Source: a virus
DNA length: 64,000 nucleotides
IMG/VR virus record: IMGVR_UViG_3300025872_000037
Span: 1-64,000 of that record
Direction: 5' to 3' (one strand)
Of this stretch, positions 33,866 through 40,981 are shown piece by piece. The notes beneath the pieces were generated by a model that saw only the letters and a list, made by a program, of their open reading frames with translations, did not search any database and was not told the origin of the DNA. Every line of letters starts with the position of its first letter. The stretch's first letter is position 1. The translations under genes were made by a program, and so were the position numbers.

Positions 33866-34459
33866 ATGCGAGTCAAGCTCACCCCTGAATCGGTCTCCTT
33901 TGCTATCGCAGAGGGGACCGAGATCTTTAAGAATTCTCGCAGCCTCAATTACCGAGACACGGAGCAGATAAAGATTAACAATTCCTTGCGAGGCGCATTC
34001 GGCCAACAAGCCTTCATTGAAGCGACGGGAGGCCGTCGCGTAACAGTTGAGGAGTGTCCAGCCTTTGCGTATGACGTGAAAGCCTCTAACGAGGCGATCC
34101 ACGCGTACTGTGGGTGGACTCTGCCGCTCGAGATGGACGCGGCGCGAGTTGAGGTAAAGACGAGCCGGATTGGCGGCCTCACGAAATGGATATCCTTCAA
34201 CGACCAAATGTTCAAGCACGTCACTAGGTGTGCAACCGCAGGGATGCTCGACTATGTGATCTTCTACGGAGTCCAGAACGAGGACCTGAAGAACTATGAG
34301 GCCGATGTTAGCCTTCTCGGAATTATTTCTGCCAAGGTTCTAACTCAGCAATTCACGGGCCCAGACAGGGAACGCCGACCATCGCTTCAAAACAAAGGAG
34401 ATTCGTTTCTTAATAAGAATAGCATCAACCGACAGAATCTCGGCCATATCTTTTTGTGA
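33866..34459 (+). CDS. Possible PD-(D/E)XK nuclease
   Basis: 197 residues from ATG 33866, 2 nt after the previous stop. A candidate nuclease core is seen: GAFGQQAFIEATGG helix, then AFAYDVKAS, then MDAARVEVKTS with D91 and E96-x-K98, then a helix with ISFNDQMFKHV and DYVIFYG strand. The (D)-(E)xK spacing fits PD-(D/E)XK enzymes (e.g. restriction-like nucleases). The last ~40 residues are polar. Not a recognised T4 gene. The call is fold-level only. Confidence 0.45.
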   Translation: MRVKLTPESVSFAIAEGTEIFKNSRSLNYRDTEQIKINNSLRGAFGQQAFIEATGGRRVTVEECPAFAYDVKASNEAIHAYCGWTLPLEMDAARVEVKTSRIGGLTKWISFNDQMFKHVTRCATAGMLDYVIFYGVQNEDLKNYEADVSLLGIISAKVLTQQFTGPDRERRPSLQNKGDSFLNKNSINRQNLGHIFL

Positions 34460-34487
34460 TTTACAACCGCAACCATCTGTTTAGGAT
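34460..34487 (+). promoter_or_regulatory. Early promoter before the modification/nucleotide island
   Basis: TTTACA (34460-34465), 16 nt, TAGGAT (34482-34487), 9 nt before the ATG at 34497. From here genes run to 39509 with overlaps or very short gaps and no other promoter of this form, so it probably drives the whole island. Confidence 0.82.
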
Positions 34488-34496
34488 CTGACACCT

Positions 34497-35000
34497 ATGA
34501 AGGAATCAATTAAAATCTTGCACGAGTGTGCTGAACTGCAGCTCAAGAAGTCCAATGACTACCAGAATCCAAATTCCACGATCCGCCAAGCGGACTACTA
34601 TCCTCGCGGATTCGCTTCTATCCTGGACATCATCCATACCAAGGTCCTCCGCATGCGCTCGGTCCTCGAGGCCATGGAGAATGACCCAAACTACAATCCC
34701 AACTTTGAGTCGCTTGAAGATTCAGCCAAAGACCTGATCAACTACGCCTCATTCGCCGCTGCGTTCATTCGTGGTGGTATCGATGGCCAGGATCCGAAGC
34801 GTGACTTCTTGAATCGCCCTCGGAAGACTACGACTGGCACCATTAAGATAACTAGCTACGGGCCGCCAAGCGGCCAGCCATTCAATCCTCCTCCGGCAGG
34901 TAGTGTCTACCTGGACTGTAATACACCAGCCCAAGGAAACCTGACCGTCACCGGCACAGAAAACTCTCAGACAAAGTATTTCACCAATGCTAACAGTTAA
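34497..35000 (+). CDS. Nmad1/DUF1599-like protein (nucleotide-modification-associated)
   Basis: 167 residues. The first ~100 residues match an all-alpha NTPase-like module: KKSNDYQNP near the start, SILDIIHTKVLRMRSVLE, and EDSAKDLINYASFAAAF. This pattern (ndY...iKvlRm...e.i.Dlinya) is what the Nmad1/DUF1599 family shows; members occur in phages with modified bases. The C-terminal ~65 residues are Pro/Gly/Thr-rich and probably disordered. It overlaps the gp42 start by 14 nt, so the two are coupled. Role inferred as a nucleotide-pool or modification helper. Confidence 0.6.
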   Translation: MKESIKILHECAELQLKKSNDYQNPNSTIRQADYYPRGFASILDIIHTKVLRMRSVLEAMENDPNYNPNFESLEDSAKDLINYASFAAAFIRGGIDGQDPKRDFLNRPRKTTTGTIKITSYGPPSGQPFNPPPAGSVYLDCNTPAQGNLTVTGTENSQTKYFTNANS

Positions 35001-35652
35001 AGACATCCGCCAACACTTCAAGGATGCTCTGACCCGTGAGGACTTCGTCATCGACAAGTCCGGTGTCAAGACCATCGAGATGGTCGGCGCCTCATTCCTG
35101 GCGAACGAGGATGCCATTTTCGGTGACGTCAATTGGGACTATGTCCGCCGTGAGATCCAGTGGTATGACAGCATGTCAAAGAAGGTCGCGGACATTCCTG
35201 GAGGTGCACCTAAAGTTTGGCAGGCTGTAGCCTCCAGCAAAGGAGAGATCAACTCCAACTATGGTTGGTGCATCTATTCCTCGGACAATCATAAGCAATA
35301 CTGGTCGGTGATGCTCGAGCTGCTGGCGAATCCAAACAGCCGCAGAGCCGTCATGATCTACACGCGTCCTACGATGCATTCTGATTATTGCCGAGATAAC
35401 ATGTCTGACTTCATGTGCACCAATGCGGTTCAGTACATGATTCGCAACAATGACCTTCATGCCGTGGTTCAGATGCGGTCCAATGATGTCGTCTTTGGTT
35501 ACAAGAACGACCGAGCCTGGCAACACGAAGTGATGGGTCGTCTTCTCGATGATCTGAACTCGAAGGGCGATAACCGCTATGGAATGGGAACTCTGACCTG
35601 GCAGGTCGGATCACTCCACGTCTACGAGCGCCACTTCAACCTCATTCAATGA
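34987..35652 (+). CDS. 42: gp42 dCMP hydroxymethylase
   Basis: 221 residues (T4 gp42: 246; the extra T4 residues are at the C-terminus). Thymidylate-synthase fold that makes 5-hydroxymethyl-dCMP with methylenetetrahydrofolate. Very close to T4 gp42 in the blocks DFVIDKSGVKTIE, VASSKGEINSNYGW, SRRAVMIYTRP, SDFMCTNAVQY (catalytic C144) and QMRSNDVVFGYKND. The last residue of that block, D175, takes the place of the Asn that selects dUMP in thymidylate synthase; Asp is the mark of dCMP specificity. ThyX elsewhere in the window supplies dTMP. Followed by dCMP deaminase with a 4-nt overlap. Confidence 0.93.
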   Translation: MLTVKDIRQHFKDALTREDFVIDKSGVKTIEMVGASFLANEDAIFGDVNWDYVRREIQWYDSMSKKVADIPGGAPKVWQAVASSKGEINSNYGWCIYSSDNHKQYWSVMLELLANPNSRRAVMIYTRPTMHSDYCRDNMSDFMCTNAVQYMIRNNDLHAVVQMRSNDVVFGYKNDRAWQHEVMGRLLDDLNSKGDNRYGMGTLTWQVGSLHVYERHFNLIQ

Positions 35653-36293
35653 ACTGTAACAAGTGGGACAACCGCTACCTGAGCCTGGCCAGAGAGGTCG
35701 GTTCGTGGTCCAAAGATCCTTCTCGCAAGATCGGAGCAGTGGCAATCGGAACCTGGGGCCAGGTTCTGTCACAGGGTTACAACGGTTTCCCACGCGGCAT
35801 TGAAGATACCGAGGACCGCCTGAACGATCGCCCGACAAAATACCGGTACGTCGTTCATGCGGAGATGAATGCCATCTACAACGCCAGTTTTAGCGGTGCG
35901 ATGTTGGCCGGTGCAACCATGTACGTGCACGGGCTTCCTATCTGTTCAGAGTGCGCGAAGGGAATCATACAGGTAGGAATCGGCCGCGTGGTCATACCGA
36001 GGCAGGAAGTACCAGATAACTGGAAAGAATCCTGTGAGTTCACCCGAACACTTTTTCATGAAGCAAAAATTCAGCTCGACGAAGTCGATTTCACCGAGAC
36101 TCATAGTTGTCGGAATGAACCCAGCGAAAACCCGTGGGAACCGGTCAAGATCTCCATCACTCCGGAGACTGGACGTATGGATGGATCGCCTGAAGATCCA
36201 GAGGTACTCGTTCATCAACAGCTCGCAGGCGCAAAAACCAAGGCTGTCAAATCTAGACCTGAATACTTTGGCCTTGACAAAAGGCTACGATAA
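35649..36293 (+). CDS. cd: dCMP deaminase with unusual C-terminal extension
   Basis: 214 residues; the enzymatic part covers about the first 150. Zinc and catalytic motifs: HAEMNAIYN (His-Ala-Glu) and PICSECAKGI (C-x2-C). It converts dCMP to dUMP and is normally regulated by dCTP/dTTP. From about residue 137 the frame overlaps the UDG-like gene in another frame for 236 nt; the extension (e.g. NEPSENPWEPVKISI) has no obvious relation to deaminases. Either a true overlap or a frameshift that lost the original stop. Starts in ATGA overlap with gp42. Confidence 0.88.
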   Translation: MNCNKWDNRYLSLAREVGSWSKDPSRKIGAVAIGTWGQVLSQGYNGFPRGIEDTEDRLNDRPTKYRYVVHAEMNAIYNASFSGAMLAGATMYVHGLPICSECAKGIIQVGIGRVVIPRQEVPDNWKESCEFTRTLFHEAKIQLDEVDFTETHSCRNEPSENPWEPVKISITPETGRMDGSPEDPEVLVHQQLAGAKTKAVKSRPEYFGLDKRLR

Positions 36294-36450
36294 GGTCATT
36301 GCCCTTGGCGGGTTTGCCTCGCGAGCGCTGGATCGGATATCGGTCCAGCATTTTACTTTACCTCACCCGAGTCCTCTGAATCGAAAACTCAACGATCCAA
36401 AGTTTGAGGCCGCGGCGCTTGAAAAATGCTATAACTACCTGTACGCATGA
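36058..36450 (+). CDS. Uracil-DNA glycosylase superfamily protein
   Basis: 130 residues from ATG 36058; an in-frame GTG at 36034 is the alternative. The two UDG-fold signatures are present: RLIVVGMNPAKTRG near the start and LPHPSPLNRKLND near the end, with VIALGGFASRALD between. Such minimal UDG-like proteins are common in marine T4-like phages. The canonical catalytic Asp/Asn after the first motif is not obvious, so substrate may differ from uracil. In this island it might act on a modified or intermediate base; that is inference. The final 4 nt overlap the next gene. Confidence 0.72.
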   Translation: MKQKFSSTKSISPRLIVVGMNPAKTRGNRSRSPSLRRLDVWMDRLKIQRYSFINSSQAQKPRLSNLDLNTLALTKGYDKVIALGGFASRALDRISVQHFTLPHPSPLNRKLNDPKFEAAALEKCYNYLYA

Positions 36451-37613
36451 AAATTGAAATGACCCCTTACTACGACGAGTTCCTTCGCTACTTTAATCTG
36501 GCAAAGGATCAGCAGGCCAAGTGTAACCTTGGCATTATTCCTTACAAGGAATCTGAAATGGGAGATGCTCTTCTCGAGAACGTCGAACTGTACGATGTGG
36601 TGGAACGTAAGTACGCCGGTTTCTCTCAGATCGTCAATGACGTATTCTATGGATGGGCAGAGGAACATCCATACTGGCACAAGATGAAAGATGGCCACCA
36701 TAGCAAGCAGCGGAAAATCGTGGCCACGAACTGGACCGGTAAACAGAAGGTCTTCGGTCTAGAGGAATGGCTGTACGTCTTCCTGTTGCACCGAGTCTGC
36801 GGATCAGGAATCAATTACTCTCACAAACCATCAGGTTACCACAATACCCTACTCTTCGAACTTCACAAGTGCAATACGATCGAAGAAATGGTGGAGATGG
36901 TAAAGACGTATCCAAAGTCATTCTACACCTCGGTGGGATATCAGTTCCCGGCATTTCCAAAACCACATGCCGGGTCGGGGTACAAGCGAGGCGGTGATTA
37001 TTACTTGGCCGAATTTGCTCCGAGGTTGGTCAGGGACTTCGCAAAATTTTTGCAGGAAGCTCCTTCCCAGAAGGATCTGAGAGTATTGGGAGAATGGCTA
37101 TTTGCCTGGAACAAGAAGAATGGTCTGCGGGCCTACCGCTTCCAGTATGCCGCCTTCATTGCCGATGTCGCGGACTGGTTCCCTCAGTTCGTCAATCGGA
37201 CCAGCCATTTCTACTACGGTTCGAATGCCGTCGAGTGCATCTCGTACCTGGCAAAGCCGATGGGGCGACTGAAGGAGGAACAATTCTTGGATGCCGTGAT
37301 GGACAGAATCTATCTGGACACTGGATCGGTTCCCTACAATGCCGAAGACGTGTGCTGTGACTTCATCCGCTGGGTTGAGAATTATGTTCGTCCTGGAGCA
37401 GACTATGGCCACCTGGATCGAGACAAATTGTGGTCTTCTCACCGAATCACCGATCACCCGTACGGGCGCCAGAAGCCAATGCTTGAACTTGGTCTCATCA
37501 AATCTTTCAACGATTTGGATGTACACCCGTCCGACGACTATATACTGTCTAGGGCTGCAATGACTGTTACGGAATACAAGAACAAAGTGAAGGAACTTTA
37601 TGGCGCACGATAA
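36447..37613 (+). CDS. Uncharacterised island protein, possibly related to base-hypermodifying transferases
   Basis: 388 residues, mostly helical. A conserved-looking core contains FLLHRVCGSGINY (R116, G119-S-G121), SGYHNTLLFEL (about 129-139), a YRFQYAAFIADVADWFP helix and YYGSNAVECISYL. The pattern R-x2-GSG ... HxNT ... a DL-type helix ... G-x-x-A recalls the helical family first described as alpha-glutamyl/putrescinyl-thymine pyrophosphorylases (HMUDK_hel and related amino acid:DNA transferases). I cannot confirm that by alignment. Context is the stronger argument: it lies between gp42/deaminase/UDG and a PLP enzyme, like hypermodification loci. It overlaps the PLP gene by 14 nt. Confidence 0.5.
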   Translation: MKIEMTPYYDEFLRYFNLAKDQQAKCNLGIIPYKESEMGDALLENVELYDVVERKYAGFSQIVNDVFYGWAEEHPYWHKMKDGHHSKQRKIVATNWTGKQKVFGLEEWLYVFLLHRVCGSGINYSHKPSGYHNTLLFELHKCNTIEEMVEMVKTYPKSFYTSVGYQFPAFPKPHAGSGYKRGGDYYLAEFAPRLVRDFAKFLQEAPSQKDLRVLGEWLFAWNKKNGLRAYRFQYAAFIADVADWFPQFVNRTSHFYYGSNAVECISYLAKPMGRLKEEQFLDAVMDRIYLDTGSVPYNAEDVCCDFIRWVENYVRPGADYGHLDRDKLWSSHRITDHPYGRQKPMLELGLIKSFNDLDVHPSDDYILSRAAMTVTEYKNKVKELYGAR

Positions 37614-38487
37614 TCATGTCGTTGACGGAATCAACAAAGACCTGAAAGGATTGTCCTGGGCCGATGCCAAGGACTATTACCTAGGTCTTTGCGAAGGCTG
37701 GAAACCGTACAATCCGCCACCAGTTGTGGTGGAGCACGATGGTGTACAGGTGGTACGCGACGATCTGATCGTTGGTACGAAGACTCGCGCCGGAGATCTA
37801 CTGGCAGCCAAGGCGCCGCTCAAGACGATCGTGTACTGCCAGCCGCGTGTGGGTCTGGCCGGCGTTTCGATCGCCGATGTGGCCAAGAGGCACAACAAGA
37901 ACGTTGTTCTGTTCATGCCTTCCTCGAAGGAGATCTCTCGCCATCAGGCTTGTTGCATCGAGCGCGGTGCCACGGCATACTTCGAACGCATTGCTGCCAT
38001 GCCGAACCTGAATCGGAAGGCCGAGATGTGGGCCAAAGAGAACGGCGCATTCTTCGTTCCTCTCGGCCTCAAACACGAGTTAGCCACCGCTGGTATCGTT
38101 CACGCAGCCTCGATGATTCCGGAACCAGATGAAGTCTATGTGGCCATCTCGACCGGAGTGCTCTCTCGTGCCCTGCAGATCGCCTGGCCGAACGCAAAGT
38201 TCCACTGTGTGGCTGTGGCTCGTAATCTCAAGGAAGGTGAACTTGGCCGTGCCGAAGTCATCACCGAACCTCTGGACTTTACTGTAGCCGAGAAGAAGGA
38301 GAACCTGCCGCCGTTCCCGACGGTCAATACGTACGATGCGAAAGTCTGGAAGTACGTCCCGAAGAATGTCCGCGGAAAGAAGATCCTCATGTGGAACGTC
38401 GGTACCGAACCGGTTCTGAAAGACGAGACCATAATTCAGAAGACGAAGTCCTATCGTGACTGGGCAAAGAAGGAATCTAAAGGATGA
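37600..38487 (+). CDS. PLP-dependent enzyme, fold type II (tryptophan synthase beta / D-cysteine desulfhydrase-like)
   Basis: 295 residues. The N-terminal catalytic block VVRDDLIVGTKTRAGDLLAA corresponds to the KxDDL..G.K.R motif of this fold, with K61 as the likely Schiff-base lysine. Further: AGVSIADVAKRHNKNVVLFMP, a GATAYFERI segment, and STGVLSRALQIAWP as the phosphate-binding glycine-region equivalent. Enzymes of this class act on amino acids (elimination, beta-replacement, decarboxylation-like). In thymine-hypermodifying phages a PLP enzyme acts on amino acids attached to DNA bases. A similar job here, on hydroxymethylcytosine, is inferred from neighbours. Overlaps both flanking genes. 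Confidence 0.75.
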   Translation: MAHDNHVVDGINKDLKGLSWADAKDYYLGLCEGWKPYNPPPVVVEHDGVQVVRDDLIVGTKTRAGDLLAAKAPLKTIVYCQPRVGLAGVSIADVAKRHNKNVVLFMPSSKEISRHQACCIERGATAYFERIAAMPNLNRKAEMWAKENGAFFVPLGLKHELATAGIVHAASMIPEPDEVYVAISTGVLSRALQIAWPNAKFHCVAVARNLKEGELGRAEVITEPLDFTVAEKKENLPPFPTVNTYDAKVWKYVPKNVRGKKILMWNVGTEPVLKDETIIQKTKSYRDWAKKESKG

Positions 38488-39509
38488 AATCAGTACTCGT
38501 AACTACTCCGATGGCTCCGATCTCGGAGCGCATCAGCTCTCATCGCGCCGCTCAGGCCGTGATCTATGCTGACCAGATTGCATCCAAGGGATATGACGTC
38601 ACGATCAACTTTGGCGGCAAGATCGACAACTACAATGACTGGGATATCCTGGCCGTTTACCACGGTAACGACTGGGGTGGTACGGTCAATATGTTCGGCG
38701 GCGTAAAGGCCTACGCGGCGATCGATCAGATCGTTAACCTATCGAAGTTCAAGGGAGAAGTATGGTCACTGGCAATCGATTTCCCAGACTATGCCGGGAT
38801 GATCAAGCCACGAGTGGACAAAGAACCAGACGCCCATCCAGCCTGGAAGAACGTCGACTGGGAAAATCTATCGAAGATGGTGACTTCGAGCTTGAAGATC
38901 CATACGAACGATTTTGTTGAATCGGGAAAACTTGCCTTCGGAGATTCACATGCGATCTCGATGTACCGTACAGGGTGGGAAGTCAACTCCGTACCGTTCA
39001 AGACTTTATATGGAGCTCTGGATATGGGACTCAAGGAATTTGTTATTGACGACGAGTACCAAGAGCTTGAGGTCTACTTCGGCAACATTGACATTCGTCA
39101 CCACCTGCTTCGTCAGCCAGATCCGAAGAAAGCGACTCAAGAACTCGTGTGCCGGTACGTCAAGCAGGCAAAGGAACTCAGAGAATCTGTCAAGGCCGAT
39201 GTGATTCGTATCTGGGAACCGCTGCCCATCGAGAACGAATCTCGCAAGTTGCCTAAGACCGGTTACTACAAGGGAACTCCGTTCTACGGATCCTGGACAG
39301 AGCGTAACGAGATCCGCAAGGTTTTTGTGGAAGAACTTCTGTCGAATTCTATCGACGGCGTGGATATTTTCCGATGGACCGACAAGCTCCTCAACGAAAA
39401 GGGAGAGCTTGATTTCGAGGCCATGGAGAAACCACAGTCCGTTCATCTTTCTCGTGCCTCCTATCCGCACTGGAGTGGAAAAGAGTGGAACGATTCTCAG
39501 ACAAAATAA
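38484..39509 (+). CDS. SGNH/GDSL-like protein with N-terminal alpha/beta domain
   Basis: 341 residues. Residues 1-140 (VLVTTPMAPISERISSHRAAQAV, NFGGKIDNYNDWDILAVYHGNDWGG) look like a Rossmann-type domain, perhaps glycosyltransferase-like. From residue 150 there is an SGNH pattern: AFGDSHA (S155), YFGNIDIRHH, and a terminal HLSRASYPHW that could supply the catalytic His. SGNH enzymes are esterases, deacylases or acyltransferases. It is the last gene of the island and is coupled to the PLP gene by an ATGA overlap. Specific role unknown; acyl or sugar transfer in base modification is a hypothesis. Confidence 0.55.
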   Translation: MKSVLVTTPMAPISERISSHRAAQAVIYADQIASKGYDVTINFGGKIDNYNDWDILAVYHGNDWGGTVNMFGGVKAYAAIDQIVNLSKFKGEVWSLAIDFPDYAGMIKPRVDKEPDAHPAWKNVDWENLSKMVTSSLKIHTNDFVESGKLAFGDSHAISMYRTGWEVNSVPFKTLYGALDMGLKEFVIDDEYQELEVYFGNIDIRHHLLRQPDPKKATQELVCRYVKQAKELRESVKADVIRIWEPLPIENESRKLPKTGYYKGTPFYGSWTERNEIRKVFVEELLSNSIDGVDIFRWTDKLLNEKGELDFEAMEKPQSVHLSRASYPHWSGKEWNDSQTK

Positions 39510-39511
39510 GA

Positions 39512-39540
39512 TTTACAACCGTCACGAAATGTGACATGAT
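39512..39540 (+). promoter_or_regulatory. Early promoter before uvsX
   Basis: TTTACA (39512-39517), 17 nt, CATGAT (39535-39540), 6 nt before the ATG at 39547. The -10 is weaker than at the other early promoters. Confidence 0.6.
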
Positions 39541-39546
39541 ACCTTT

Positions 39547-40626
39547 ATGTCATCACTGTTATCTAAGCTTAAGAAAAACTCAAAGATCGATCAGACCGAC
39601 GTGCTGGACAAGTCCGAACTCTTCAATGATAAGGACATGATTCCCACGGATATCCCGATGCTCAATGTGGCACTCTCGGGTTCTCTGGATGGCGGCCTTA
39701 CCTCTGGCCTGACGGTCCTCGCCGGTCCATCGAAGCACTTCAAGTCGAGCTACTCGCTCATCATGGCCTCTGCGTATCTTAAGAAGTACCCAGAAGCCGT
39801 CATGCTTTTCTACGATTCTGAGTTCGGTTCTCCACAACAGTACTTCAAGACCTTCGGTATCGATCCGTCTCGAGTTCTTCACACTCCTGTCACAAATGTC
39901 GAGGAGCTGAAGTTCGATCTGGTCAATCAGCTGAATGGCCTGGAGCGTGGAGAGAAGGTCATCGTGATCATCGACTCGATCGGTAACTTGGCCTCGAAGA
40001 AGGAAGTCGAGGATGCAATGAACGAGAAGTCGGTGGCTGATATGTCTCGAGCTAAGGCTCTCAAGGGTCTGTTCCGTATGGTCACTCCGTACCTGACTCT
40101 CAAGAACATCCCGCTCGTGGCCATCAATCATAGCTACAAGACGATCGAGATGTACTCGAAGGACGTCATGTCCGGTGGTACCGGCATCTACTATTCTGCC
40201 AATGCAGTCTGGATGCTTGGTCGCCAGCAGGACAAGGATGACGATGGTCTGCACGGCTATCACTTCGTGATCAACATCGACAAGTCTCGCTTCGTGAAGG
40301 AGAAGTCAAAGATTCCGATCTCGGTCTCATTCAACGGTGGCGTTGAGAAGTACTCTGGTCTTCTCGAGACCGCGCTGCTCGGTGGCTTCGTGACGAAGCC
40401 TTCGGCTGGTTGGTACCAGCGCAAGGGCGACGAGAACAAGTACCGCGAGAAGGATACATACGCAGCTGAGTTCTGGGATCCGCTTCTCAACTCGAGCGAC
40501 TTCAAGGAGTTCATCAAGGGCCACTTCACCGTTGGCTATCGTTCTATCTTAGATAATGAGGAAGCAAAGATCACCAAGTCAAACCTAAAAAATCTATCAG
40601 TTGAGGACGAAGAGGATGAAGAATAA
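39547..40626 (+). CDS. uvsX: UvsX RecA-like recombinase
   Basis: 359 residues (T4 UvsX: 391). Forms filaments on ssDNA for strand exchange, with UvsY as mediator. Walker A is GPSKHFKS (60-67), the T4-type variant rich in Lys/His/Phe. Other blocks: LFYDSEFGSPQQYF, VIIDSIGNLASKKE, VAINHSYKTIEMYSKDVMSGGTGIYYSAN. The acidic C-terminus (VEDEEDEE) regulates DNA binding in this family. It overlaps the next gene's ATG by 11 nt. Confidence 0.97.
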   Translation: MSSLLSKLKKNSKIDQTDVLDKSELFNDKDMIPTDIPMLNVALSGSLDGGLTSGLTVLAGPSKHFKSSYSLIMASAYLKKYPEAVMLFYDSEFGSPQQYFKTFGIDPSRVLHTPVTNVEELKFDLVNQLNGLERGEKVIVIIDSIGNLASKKEVEDAMNEKSVADMSRAKALKGLFRMVTPYLTLKNIPLVAINHSYKTIEMYSKDVMSGGTGIYYSANAVWMLGRQQDKDDDGLHGYHFVINIDKSRFVKEKSKIPISVSFNGGVEKYSGLLETALLGGFVTKPSAGWYQRKGDENKYREKDTYAAEFWDPLLNSSDFKEFIKGHFTVGYRSILDNEEAKITKSNLKNLSVEDEEDEE

Positions 40627-40981
40627 GATCACCTCTAAATCTTACAAGCTTCTCGACAGCGAGAATGAAACGTATGCCGTACGAATCCTTGACAAAAAGT
40701 ACGAGGATGTTATCATCCAATACGGAAAGATTTCTCTCAAGGTCAACGAAGACTCCGAGACTGCAACGTTGAGCTATAAGTTCAGCATCGTCGATTGCCC
40801 AGATAAATTTATCAAAGAAGATCTGGAACACGACAAGAACTTCAATACATACGTCGGAGACATTCTAACGTTCATCATCCAAAGCGCATTCGATACCGGT
40901 AACTATACCTTCGGCGACGGAAAATCCTCTGATGTCAAATCAACTACAGACAACGATTCTTCAGAAAATCGTAAACGATGA
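40616..40981 (+). CDS. Conserved protein between uvsX and gp41
   Basis: 121 residues from ATG 40616, inside the end of uvsX. The first ~70 residues are beta-rich (SYKLLDSENETYAVRILDKKYEDVIIQYGKIS written in part), the centre has an IKEDLEHDKNFNTYVGDILTFII helix and the tail is Ser/Asp/Lys-rich. The same small gene lies between uvsX and gp41 in other marine T4-like phages, so it may assist the primosome or recombination, but nothing is known. It overlaps the gp41 start by 50 nt. Confidence 0.65.
   Translation: MKNKITSKSYKLLDSENETYAVRILDKKYEDVIIQYGKISLKVNEDSETATLSYKFSIVDCPDKFIKEDLEHDKNFNTYVGDILTFIIQSAFDTGNYTFGDGKSSDVKSTTDNDSSENRKR

Noticed and set aside
34987-35652. Annotation as thymidylate synthase
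   Set aside because: The sequence is much closer to T4 gp42 and has Asp at the base-specificity position; ThyX is present for dTMP.
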